Origin: Candidatus Handelsmanbacteria bacterium
GTDB taxonomy: Bacteria; Latescibacterota; UBA2968; UBA8231
Direction: 5' to 3'
DNA length: 50,208 nucleotides
NCBI GenBank assembly: GCA_016867395.1
Contig: VGJS01000027.1
Span: forward strand, 1 to 50,208
The position numbers were made by a program, and so were the translations under genes. Shown here in pieces: positions 34,476-41,659 of the stretch. Each line of letters opens with the position of its first letter. Position 1 is the first letter of the stretch. The notes under the pieces are model-generated. The model saw only the letters and a list, made by a program, of their open reading frames with translations, did not search any database and had not been told where the DNA came from.

Positions 34476-35071
34476 CCCACGACCATGATCACCACCATAA
34501 ATCCCCCGCCACCCTGCGCACCCGGGTCCTCGAATCCCTGCTGGTGGAGAAGGGCCTGGTTAGCACCGACACCATCGACGCGGTGGTGCGGGCGTACGAG
34601 CAGGACATCGGCCCACTCAACGGCGCCAGGGTGGTGGCCCGGGCCTGGACCGATCCGGCGTACAAAAAGCACCTTTTGGAGGACGGCACCGCGGCCATCG
34701 CCGAACTGGGCTATACCGGCCGGGGGGGCGCTGAGATGGTGGTGCTGGAGAACACCTCGCAGGTCCACAACGTGGTGGTCTGCACACTGTGCTCCTGCTA
34801 CCCCTGGCCGGTGCTGGGCCTGCCCCCGCCCTGGTACAAGTCCTACGAGTACCGCTCGCGGGTAGTACGCGAGCCGCGCACCGTGCTGCGGGAGTTTGGG
34901 CTGGAACTGCCGGCCAAGGTGGAGGTGCGGGTGTGGGATAGCAACTCTGAGGTGCGCTACATGGTCCTGCCCCAGCGGCCTCCGGGCACCGAAGGTCTGG
35001 ACGCCGAGGCCTTGGCCGCCCTGGTCAGCCGCGATGCGATGATCGGTGTGGCTAACGTACAGGCGCCCTGA
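34472..35071 (+). CDS. nthA: Nitrile hydratase alpha subunit, cobalt type
   Basis: 199 aa. The metal centre is [17 protein letters not shown], with C104, C107 and C109; Thr after the first Cys is the mark of non-corrin Co enzymes (Fe enzymes have Ser). Two of the Cys become oxidised to sulfinic and sulfenic acids in characterised members. The N-terminus is His-rich (THDHDHHHK), perhaps for cobalt handling. Gene order beta-alpha-activator matches cobalt-type operons (recollection: Rhodococcus J1). No amidase or nitrilase lies nearby, so the amide product is handled elsewhere. Confidence 0.95.
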   Translation: MTHDHDHHHKSPATLRTRVLESLLVEKGLVSTDTIDAVVRAYEQDIGPLNGARVVARAWTDPAYKKHLLEDGTAAIAELGYTGRGGAEMVVLENTSQVHNVVVCTLCSCYPWPVLGLPPPWYKSYEYRSRVVREPRTVLREFGLELPAKVEVRVWDSNSEVRYMVLPQRPPGTEGLDAEALAALVSRDAMIGVANVQAP

Positions 35072-35072
35072 G

Positions 35073-35393
35073 ATGAGCGCCCGGAAAACACCCCTTGACG
35101 AACTGGACCTGCCCCGCCAGAACGGCGAACTGGCGTTCGATGCCCCCTGGAAAGCCCGGGCCTTTGGCCTAGCCGTGGCTCTCGGCGAAAATGGGCTCTA
35201 CGCCTGGAAGGAATTCAGCCAGGTCCTGGCCGCCCATACCGCTCTTGCCGAGCAGCAGGGCGAGGACGAAGCCTACTACGAGCGCTGGCTCAATTCCCTG
35301 GAACATTTGGCCTTGGAAAAGGGATTCGTGACGCCCGCCGAACTGGAAGCCCGCGCCGCCGAACTAGCAGCCCAGGACGAACACGCGCACTAA
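35073..35393 (+). CDS. Nitrile hydratase accessory (activator) protein
   Basis: 106 aa, 1 nt after the alpha gene. It resembles the N-terminal domain of the beta subunit, as known activators (P14K/NhlE-type) do: LAFDAPWKARAFGLAVALGE, YAWKEFSQVLAAH, YYERWLNSLEHLALEKGFV. Activators help insert cobalt and move the alpha subunit into the holoenzyme. The small Asp/His-rich end (AAQDEHAH) could bind metal. No cobalt transporter was seen in the window. Confidence 0.85.
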   Translation: MSARKTPLDELDLPRQNGELAFDAPWKARAFGLAVALGENGLYAWKEFSQVLAAHTALAEQQGEDEAYYERWLNSLEHLALEKGFVTPAELEARAAELAAQDEHAH

Positions 35394-35657
35394 TTGATCC
35401 CAGGGCCGCGGGAGTGCCCTGGAGGCGGCTTCTGGGGGAGTAGTTGGGGCGAGCGTAGTTTATGGAGCGAGGTGGCGCAACGCCCCAATGTATAAGGCGT
35501 TGCGGGGGTGGAGGGGATGGGATGGGCGCGATACCATATAGAAGCTGTCCCAGGTCCGGGACTGCAGAAACGCCGGAATGGGCACCCCGCGGACCTGCGA
35601 GCGGGGCTGCAAGTCCGCGCCTGGAGAATGACCGGAGTGGGTCGCTCACCGACGCGA
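35394..35657. other. 264-nt intergenic region with two hairpins and a dispersed repeat
   Basis: It contains CCAGGGC...GCCCTGG (about 35401-35422), a perfect 9-bp hairpin CGCAACGCC/GGCGTTGCG (35476-35484 with 35496-35504), the small hairpin GTCCC/GGGAC (about 35548-35563) and repeat copy B (35609-35656). No T run follows the stems, and no coding is recognised. It separates the convergent nitrile hydratase operon and lipoprotein gene. Confidence 0.6.
35609..35656. repeat. 48-nt dispersed repeat, copy B
   Basis: Begins GCAAGTCCGCGCCTGG like copy A at 25130 and ends CCGACGCG; differences are scattered substitutions and a shifted base. Lies 2 nt from the stop of the convergent lipoprotein gene. 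Confidence 0.75.
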
Positions 35658-36164
35658 TCAGAGCCCCAGCACCGTCACCACCTGGTCCTTCTCGATGCGA
35701 AGGCCCTTGAGCCGGCGCCTGGCCTGGCCCTCTTTCAGTTGGTAGACCGGCAGACTGTCCAGATGGGCGGTCACCAGCGGGCCCACCACCTTCTCCACCT
35801 GCCGACAGAAGATCTCGGGCATGTCTTCCAACTGAAAGCGAAAAAGCCGTGGCCCCACCAGCACCAGGGACCCCGTCCGCGCCTGGTACGCGAGGCCGCT
35901 GTCCAGGGCCACCTCGCCCTTGTACTGCACCCCCGGCATACCCGCCTCCAGCGCTAGATGCAAGCCCACCCGGTCGGCGCCCGGCTCCAGCGTGAGCATT
36001 GGCGAACTGAAGCTAACCGCGAAGAGCAACACCTTGGTCTCAAAGGGGAAATGGGTGTCGAGCCGCTGCTGCAACTTCTGTCGGGGAACGCTTACCCCCA
36101 ACTGAAAGGGGCCGGCGCAGCCCGCTAGGATCAACAACAACAGCCAGAGGGCGACCCGTCTCAT
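35658..36164 (-). CDS. Lipoprotein of the DUF1439/YceB type
   Basis: 168 aa. Signal peptide with lipobox (LLLLILAGC, Cys about 16). The body starts FQLGVSVPRQKLQQRLDTHFP, which resembles the DUF1439 (YceB-like) start, and continues as a beta-rich domain (VGLHLALEAGMPGVQYKGEV) that may bind lipids. ATG 36164 is 1 nt after the upstream metallohydrolase stop, so they are co-transcribed. Function unknown in the family. Confidence 0.6.
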   Translation of the reverse strand: MRRVALWLLLLILAGCAGPFQLGVSVPRQKLQQRLDTHFPFETKVLLFAVSFSSPMLTLEPGADRVGLHLALEAGMPGVQYKGEVALDSGLAYQARTGSLVLVGPRLFRFQLEDMPEIFCRQVEKVVGPLVTAHLDSLPVYQLKEGQARRRLKGLRIEKDQVVTVLGL

Positions 36165-36165
36165 C

Positions 36166-37386
36166 TCAGGCTCCCGGTTTCCAGCCCAGCGCGGCAAAAT
36201 TCTTGTTGCTGAGGGCTCTGATCCGGTGGGCCTTGGCCCTGGCCTCCTCCATTTCGGCCCGCAGGTCGTCGGGCCAGTACAGCCGGCCCTCCCGCACCGT
36301 CAGCACCGGATCGAGGCGGAAACGGCCCTGCTCGCGCTCGCCGTGTACGTCGGCAAAGGTGAACTCCCCCTCACGCACCACCAGCGCCGCCAGGTCCGCC
36401 ACCCGGCCAACCTCCAGGCTGCCTAAGTCCGCGCTGCGGCCGATGGCCGCGGCCGCGGCGGCGGTGGTCTGCCGCACGATCTCCTCCAGGGGAATGCCCA
36501 GGTTGAGCAGCTTGGAGGCGGTCTCAGGCAGGCTGAACACCGTGGTCTCCAGGCTGTGGGAATGCCAGTCAGTGCTGATGGCGTCGGAGGGGAACCCCTG
36601 GGCCAAAGCCTCCTTGGCCACCGAGTAGCGGAAGCTGCCTCCGCCGTGGCCCAGGTCGAAGACAATCCCCCGTGCCCGGGCCTGGCGCACCTGCTCCAGC
36701 ACCCGGCCTTCCTCGCCGAGGATGCCGCCCCCGTGACCCTGGTAGCAGTGGGTGATGATGTCACCCGGCCGCATCAGGTCGAGGATCTCGGGCAGGGGCG
36801 GGCCGGCCCCGATATGCACCATCACCGGCGTCCGGGTGTATTCGGCGGCCTTGACGGCCAGACGCAGGGGCTCCACGCCGTTGGGGCCGATCTGGAACCC
36901 GCCCTGCCGCACCTTGACCCCCACGCAGACCTCGGCCCAATGGTGGATCACAAAGGCGGTGCGCTCTGGGTCACCGTAGCGCAGATCCTCCATCTCGCCC
37001 AGCGGTCCATAGGTCAGGCCGATGCCGCTGATGTGGACAAAGGCCAGCATGCGGGTGCGGGCGCGGCTGGCGATATAGTCGTAAAAACCGGCGAAATTGG
37101 CCCAGCCCACAGAGCCGGCATCGACGATGGTGGTGACGCCGGTGGCCAGGCAGAAGGCGTCGGCATCAATGCCCCAGGTGGTGGCCCCGGGGTAGATATG
37201 GGCATGGATGTCGATCCAGCCAGGGGTGAGAATGCGGCCGTTCAGGTCGAGGCGCTGGCGGGCCCGCCCCTCAATGCGGGGCTCCACCGCCGCGATTCTC
37301 CCCCCTGTGATGGCCACCTCCCGCACTGCGTCGAGGCCCTGGGCCGGGTCGATGACCCTGGCTCCGGTGAGGATCAGATCGTACAT
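36166..37386 (-). CDS. Dihydroorotase/deacetylase-like amidohydrolase
   Basis: 406 aa. DLILTGARVIDPAQGLDAVR and PGWIDIHAHIYPG (HxH metal pair) open the barrel; VCVGVKVRQ probably carries the carboxylated lysine, VHIGAGPP and ITHCYQGHGGG give further His ligands, and STDWHSHS is the catalytic Asp region. The C-terminal part returns to the beta-sandwich (DLAALVVREGEFTFADVHGER). It fits the amidohydrolase/deacetylase family of unclear substrate (N-acetyl or cyclic amide). AAGGGAGAGG upstream of ATG. It leads the lipoprotein gene. Confidence 0.8.
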   Translation of the reverse strand: MYDLILTGARVIDPAQGLDAVREVAITGGRIAAVEPRIEGRARQRLDLNGRILTPGWIDIHAHIYPGATTWGIDADAFCLATGVTTIVDAGSVGWANFAGFYDYIASRARTRMLAFVHISGIGLTYGPLGEMEDLRYGDPERTAFVIHHWAEVCVGVKVRQGGFQIGPNGVEPLRLAVKAAEYTRTPVMVHIGAGPPLPEILDLMRPGDIITHCYQGHGGGILGEEGRVLEQVRQARARGIVFDLGHGGGSFRYSVAKEALAQGFPSDAISTDWHSHSLETTVFSLPETASKLLNLGIPLEEIVRQTTAAAAAAIGRSADLGSLEVGRVADLAALVVREGEFTFADVHGEREQGRFRLDPVLTVREGRLYWPDDLRAEMEEARAKAHRIRALSNKNFAALGWKPGA

Positions 37387-37491
37387 GCCGCCTCTCCCTT
37401 GACGTACTCCTGCGATCCCCTGTTATTTGAATCTTTTGCCGCTCAAATTTAGGGCGGCCCTCTCACTCAGTCCACTGGAGGAAGGTCTTCG

Positions 37492-38487
37492 ATGAACGTC
37501 CCACCTGACCACGGCATCCGCGTTCCGCCCGAGGAGCTGCGGCCCCTGGTCGCCGCGGTCTTTGAAAAAGCCGGCGTTTCAACCGCCGATGCCGCGCTGA
37601 TCGCCCAGCTACTGGTCCTCACCGACCTGCGCGGGGTTTTCAGCCACGGCACCCGCTACACCCAGAGCTACACCGAGATGATGCTCGACGGCAAGGTCAA
37701 CCCCCGGCCCATGCTGCGCCCCCTCAACCAGACCGAAACCACCCAGGTGCTCGACGGGGACGGGGGCATGGGGCATTTCCCCTGCTATCACGGCGCCCTG
37801 TGGGCCATCGCGCAGGCCAAGAAGCACGGGGTTGCGGCCCTGACCACCCGCAATCACTTCCACTTCGGCGCGGCTAGCAAGTACTCGCGCCTGGCCCTGG
37901 AACACGACCTGATCGGCCTGGCCATCTCCTCCCACCGCTTCTTCCCCAAGCCTGAGAACAGGGTGCTGGGAGCCGGCGGCGGCTCGCCCATGAGCATCGC
38001 CATCCCCGCCGGCTTACAGCCGCCCCTGGTGCTGGACATGGGCGCCTATTTCCTGCCCTATTCCGACGACCTGTTCGGCCAGTTCCCCGCCACCTTCTTC
38101 AAAGGGCTGGGGCTGGCCGCCCTCTTCCAGGCCCTAGGCGGCATCCTGGCCGGCATTTACAAGCCCGAGGTCCAGGCCCCCCTCTCCAGGTGGGAATCCA
38201 ACCAGGGCTCCTTCATCGTCATGTTCGACATCAAGCGCTTCATGCCGATGGACGAGTTCAAGAAAGAGATGGACCGCTACATCGGCGAGGCCCGCCGGAT
38301 GAAACCTTTCCCTGGGCAAGAGCGGGCCGAACTGCCCGGCGGCCTAGAATGGCAGCGCCAGGAGGAATACAGCCGCGAGGGCATCCCCGTCGCCCCGGAC
38401 CACCAGCAGTCCCTGGAGGAAATCGCGGCGAAACTGGGCGTCGCCACCCCCTTTGCACGCTACGCCCACACCCGTTTCGGCGCTTGA
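37492..38487 (+). CDS. Malate/lactate/ureidoglycolate dehydrogenase family (Ldh2-like)
   Basis: 331 aa. The motifs of the Ldh2 fold are present: GVSTADAALIAQLLVLTDLRGVFSHG with the Ser-His pair, VLDGDGGMGHF, and AALTTRNHFHFGAASKYSRL (catalytic His). It oxidises 2-hydroxy acids with NAD(P) and is not a Rossmann protein. GGAGGAAGG lies upstream of the ATG. Nearby NADH-linked genes suggest 2-hydroxy acid catabolism, but the substrate is not readable. The 2-hydroxyacid dehydrogenase gene follows after 9 nt. Confidence 0.85.
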   Translation: MNVPPDHGIRVPPEELRPLVAAVFEKAGVSTADAALIAQLLVLTDLRGVFSHGTRYTQSYTEMMLDGKVNPRPMLRPLNQTETTQVLDGDGGMGHFPCYHGALWAIAQAKKHGVAALTTRNHFHFGAASKYSRLALEHDLIGLAISSHRFFPKPENRVLGAGGGSPMSIAIPAGLQPPLVLDMGAYFLPYSDDLFGQFPATFFKGLGLAALFQALGGILAGIYKPEVQAPLSRWESNQGSFIVMFDIKRFMPMDEFKKEMDRYIGEARRMKPFPGQERAELPGGLEWQRQEEYSREGIPVAPDHQQSLEEIAAKLGVATPFARYAHTRFGA

Positions 38488-38496
38488 GGAGGAGTC

Positions 38497-39486
38497 ATGG
38501 CCAAGTCCTGTGTCTTCACCCGGTGCGAGATCGAATTCGAGGATGCCCTCACGGCCCGCGCCCTCTTTGAAAAGGCCGGCTGCGAACTGGTCTTTCGCCC
38601 GCCCCTACCCGGCTGGCCTGACGAGGACACCCGGGCGCAACTGGCCGGCGTCCACGCCCTCCTGGCCGGCAACGAGCGCATCGACGCTCGCACCCTGGAA
38701 GGGGCCGACCAGCTCAAGATCGTCGCCCGCAACGGGGTGGGATACGACCGGGTGGACCTGGAGGAGTGCACCCGGCAAGGGATCATGGTCACCAACACCC
38801 CCGGGGCCATGGCCGACGCCGTGGCCGACCTGGTCTTTGCCCTGCTTTTGACCCTGGTGCGCCAGACCGCCGCCGGGGACCGCTGCATCAAAGGCGGGGG
38901 CTACGGGGTGGCAATGGGCGAGGACCTGTCGGCCATGACCCTGGGACTGGTGGGCTGCGGCCGCATCGGCGCCGAGGTGGTGCGCCGGGCCCTGGGCTTC
39001 AAGATGCGGGTGCTGGTCTGCGACCCGTGGGTGGATGCGGCGAGGATCAAGGAAATGGGCGCGGCGCCGGCCTCGCTGGACGAGTTGCTCACCCAGGCCG
39101 ACGCCCTCACCCTCCACACCCCGCTCACCCCGGAAAATCAGAACATGGTGAACGCCGGCTTCCTGGGCCGCATGAAGAAGGGGTCCTACCTGATCAACAC
39201 CGCACGGGGGGGATTGGTGGACGAGCCGGCACTGATCGCCGCCCTCGGGAGCGGCCACCTGGCCGGGGCCGGCCTGGACTGCCAGGCCAGCGAGCCGCCC
39301 AAGGGGACTTCGCTGGAACTGGTAAAGCTGGAGAATGTGATCGCCACCCCGCATTCGGGCTCCAGGACCCTGGCCGCCCGCAAGTGCATGGCCCTGATGG
39401 CCGCCCGGTCCATTATCGACTGCCTGGAGGGCCGCGCTCCCGAGCACCTGCTCAACAAAGAGGTGCTGGAGCAACTGAAGAAATAA
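38497..39486 (+). CDS. D-2-hydroxyacid dehydrogenase (PGDH-like)
   Basis: 329 aa. LGLVGCGRIGAEVVRRALGF is the NAD-binding GxGxxG, IVARNGVGYDRVDL holds the Arg-region, LINTARGGLVDEPALIAAL the catalytic Arg, and ATPHSGSRT the catalytic His. A Glu is expected between them near LDCQASEPP. It probably reduces or oxidises 2-keto/2-hydroxy acids such as glyoxylate, hydroxypyruvate or keto-gluconate. It has no C-terminal ACT domain, so it is not a regulated serA. GAGGAG precedes the ATG. In operon with the Ldh2-like gene: two different stereo- and fold-types of hydroxyacid dehydrogenase together suggest an epimerisation via the keto acid (inference). Confidence 0.88.
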   Translation: MAKSCVFTRCEIEFEDALTARALFEKAGCELVFRPPLPGWPDEDTRAQLAGVHALLAGNERIDARTLEGADQLKIVARNGVGYDRVDLEECTRQGIMVTNTPGAMADAVADLVFALLLTLVRQTAAGDRCIKGGGYGVAMGEDLSAMTLGLVGCGRIGAEVVRRALGFKMRVLVCDPWVDAARIKEMGAAPASLDELLTQADALTLHTPLTPENQNMVNAGFLGRMKKGSYLINTARGGLVDEPALIAALGSGHLAGAGLDCQASEPPKGTSLELVKLENVIATPHSGSRTLAARKCMALMAARSIIDCLEGRAPEHLLNKEVLEQLKK

Positions 39487-39487
39487 T

Positions 39488-40486
39488 TCAGCCCAGCTCG
39501 ACCCGCCGGCCAATACGCGAGGACTCCCGCACCGCCTCGATGATCTCGAGGGTGCCGGTGGCGTAGGCGCCCGTGGCGATGAGCGCCACTCCGTCTAGAA
39601 TACAGTCGTGGAAGTGCTCAATGGCCGGGGCGAAGGGCATGGTGCCCGTGTCGAAGGACAAGACCTCGTCCTTGCCCCCGGCGTGTACCGCGATCTGGCT
39701 CTGCTCGCCCGGGTGATAGGGCTTGGATACCTCGATGTACCCGCTCTCGCCAAAGAGCACCGCCGCCTGCCCACCGGGCGCGTCGAAGCCCGCCTGCAAG
39801 GTCGCGAAGCGCTCCCCGCTGAAGTTCAGCAGCATGCCCGCCCGGGTGTCCACCCCGTAATCAGGGTCCATGCGGCAAGTGGCCTGCACCGAAAGGGGCT
39901 CCTCGCTAAAGGCAAAACGGGCGAAGGTGATGGGATAGCAACCCACGTCCATCAGGCTACCGCCGCCCAGTTCCCGGTTCATGCGGATATTGTCGGTGGG
40001 GCGGGCCAGGGGAAAGGTCATCTGCGCCTGCACCTGCATCAGCCTGCCGATGGCGCCCTCGTCGAGCAAATGGCGCAGCCTGCGGGTCTGGGGGTGGCAG
40101 AGGAAGACGAAAGCCTCGAAGAGAAGCACCCCGGCCTGCTGGCAGGCTTCCACCATCCGTCCGGCTTCGGCGGGGCTGAGGGCCAAGGGCTTTTCGCAGA
40201 AGATGTGTTTGCCCTGCCGGGCTGCGGCGAGGGTCCACTCGGCGTGCATGGAGTTGGGCAGCGGGTTGTACACCGCGTCGATCTGGTCGCTGGCCAGCAG
40301 GTCGGCGTAGTCGTCGAATACCAGTGGGATGCCGTGCCGGTGGGCAAAGGACGCCCCCCGCTCCCGGCTGCGGCTGGCCACGGCGGCCAGTTGACCGCGC
40401 CGCGTCTGCTTCAGCGCGGGGACGAAGGCGCGGGCCCCTATTGCCGCAGTGCTGAGAATCCCCCAGCGCACTACCTTGTCGGCCAT
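39488..40486 (-). CDS. Gfo/Idh/MocA-family oxidoreductase
   Basis: 332 aa. N-terminal RWGILSTAAIGARAFVPAL, where the usual GxGxxG is weakened to GILSTAAIG (as in dimeric dihydrodiol/xylose dehydrogenases), then VYNPLPNSMHAEWTLAAARQ and IFCEKPLALSP. GGGSLMDVGCYPITFARFAF (Asp, Tyr) is the C-terminal catalytic helix. Likely acts on a pyranose or glucose-fructose-type sugar. Its stop is 1 bp from the convergent hydroxyacid dehydrogenase; it lies 8 nt after the NUDIX gene. Confidence 0.88.
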   Translation of the reverse strand: MADKVVRWGILSTAAIGARAFVPALKQTRRGQLAAVASRSRERGASFAHRHGIPLVFDDYADLLASDQIDAVYNPLPNSMHAEWTLAAARQGKHIFCEKPLALSPAEAGRMVEACQQAGVLLFEAFVFLCHPQTRRLRHLLDEGAIGRLMQVQAQMTFPLARPTDNIRMNRELGGGSLMDVGCYPITFARFAFSEEPLSVQATCRMDPDYGVDTRAGMLLNFSGERFATLQAGFDAPGGQAAVLFGESGYIEVSKPYHPGEQSQIAVHAGGKDEVLSFDTGTMPFAPAIEHFHDCILDGVALIATGAYATGTLEIIEAVRESSRIGRRVELG

Positions 40487-40494
40487 GTTCCCTC

Positions 40495-41265
40495 TCAGGC
40501 GGAGTGCCCGTTCCTGGGCATGAAGAATTCGTAGCGTGAAGGATCCGTGTACCCCTCGATGGCGGTGGGCACAATGCCGGGGCTGTGCAGAGCTGCCCGC
40601 ACGATGCTCTTGTTGAAGGAGTGCACGTTGCCGTGGGCCAGGTACTCCTCCACCGGCATCCACAGGCAGTGCTCGATCTCCTCCTCCTGCATCGAGATCT
40701 CGGCGCTGAGAGGGTGCAGCCGGCACACGAAGTAGATGTCGGACTTGCCGTAGCGGTAGCCGTGCCAGTGGCGGAAGCAGACCAGGGCGTCGAACCGGGT
40801 CTGCACCCCGGTCTCCTCCTGCACCTCGCGGATCACCCCCTCCACCAGGTGCTCGCCCTCGTGCAGAGCCCCGCCGGGCAGCTTGAAGCGCGGCGGGTTG
40901 TTGCTCGACTGTTGGTACTTTTCGCTGACCACCAGCAGTTCGCTCTTGTTGTTGAACACCACCCCGCCGGCGCCGATATAGTGCGAGGCGTGGCGCGGCA
41001 CAAAGGTCCCTTCCACCAGCCGGCAGGTGAGCATGAGGTAGTCCTCGCCGCTGTGGTGGAAGACAAAGCCCACCTCGGCGGCCACCGGGATCAACCGGGA
41101 CTTGGCGATGGAGACCTCCAGCCACACCACCTTGAGACCCTGCTCGCGCCACACCGCCAGGGAGTGCTGCAACTGGGCGGCGAAGGCTGTCGGATCGGGG
41201 TTGAGGGCCTCGGGCTTGACCACGGTGCCGCCAAAGGGGTTGTTGGTCGATTCAATCGCTTCCAT
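40495..41265 (-). CDS. NUDIX hydrolase
   Basis: 256 aa from ATG 41265; a longer frame to 41331 would run through the promoter. The Nudix box is complete: GALHEGEHLVEGVIREVQEETGV. An N-terminal domain of about 100 residues (NPFGGTVVKPEALNPDPTAF ... WLEVSIAKSRLIPVAAEVGF) resembles the acyltransferase-like half of Nudt6-type proteins, and HASHYIGAGGVVFNN begins the Nudix fold. It hydrolyses a nucleoside-diphosphate-linked compound; substrate unknown. Promoter TTGACG-17-TATCTC lies just upstream, and the Gfo/Idh gene follows in the operon. Confidence 0.88.
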   Translation of the reverse strand: MEAIESTNNPFGGTVVKPEALNPDPTAFAAQLQHSLAVWREQGLKVVWLEVSIAKSRLIPVAAEVGFVFHHSGEDYLMLTCRLVEGTFVPRHASHYIGAGGVVFNNKSELLVVSEKYQQSSNNPPRFKLPGGALHEGEHLVEGVIREVQEETGVQTRFDALVCFRHWHGYRYGKSDIYFVCRLHPLSAEISMQEEEIEHCLWMPVEEYLAHGNVHSFNKSIVRAALHSPGIVPTAIEGYTDPSRYEFFMPRNGHSA

Positions 41266-41302
41266 GCCTCTGCCTGTCTGATTGCGGGTGTGCGGATTTT
41301 CA

Positions 41303-41331
41303 GAGATAGCAAAGCCGGCTGCCCCCGTCAA
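41303..41331 (-). promoter_or_regulatory. Sigma-70-type promoter of the NUDIX/Gfo operon
   Basis: On the minus strand TTGACG (41331-41326), 17-bp spacer, TATCTC (41308-41303). Expected start near 41296, 30 nt before the ATG at 41265. Confidence 0.6.
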
Positions 41332-41402
41332 GGGTTGCTGTATGGCATCGGCGGCCTTTTTTGAGTATTTTCTAGGTCGCTACAGCCAGAAAGGAGTTGC
41401 AC

Positions 41403-41600
41403 ATGGCCTTTTCCTTCACCAATTCCCGAGGTAGCTCCTACATCCTGCACGCCCGGACCACGGTCTTGAAAAACGGCAACACCCAGACCATCTATTTCTT
41501 TTCGCGCGAAACTAAGGAAGGAGCCCTCGACAGGGTGCCCGAGGGCTACGAGGTCTCTGAGAGCAAGAACGGCCTGCCCGTCCTCAAGCGCAAACAGTAA
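41403..41600 (+). CDS. Small conserved protein of unknown function
   Basis: 65 aa: a short basic protein starting AFSFTNSRGSSYILHARTTV and ending GYEVSESKNGLPVLKRKQ. The family is conserved as a stand-alone protein in several phyla (recollection of Chloroflexi and cyanobacteria; not searched) and has no known function. AAGGAG (41391-41396) gives a very good ribosome site. The KNGNTQTIYFFSRE/EGYEVSE pattern suggests a small beta-sheet protein. A 9-bp hairpin follows at 41612. Confidence 0.7.
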   Translation: MAFSFTNSRGSSYILHARTTVLKNGNTQTIYFFSRETKEGALDRVPEGYEVSESKNGLPVLKRKQ

Positions 41601-41611
41601 AACCCCGCTCT

Positions 41612-41641
41612 GGCTGAGGGAGCTTATCCGTCCCCTCAGCC
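41612..41641. terminator. Hairpin at convergent gene ends
   Basis: GGCTGAGGG (41612-41620) pairs with CCCTCAGCC (41633-41641), loop 12 nt. It is between the small protein gene and the convergent glycosyltransferase gene. There is no T run, so it is only a candidate terminator. Confidence 0.4.
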
Positions 41642-41659
41642 CTGCTCTATGGCCGCGCC

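Noticed and set aside
37399..37429. Promoter TTGACG followed by TTATTT upstream of the Ldh2-like gene
   Set aside because: Spacer 18-19 and poor -10; could be chance in this AT-richer gap.
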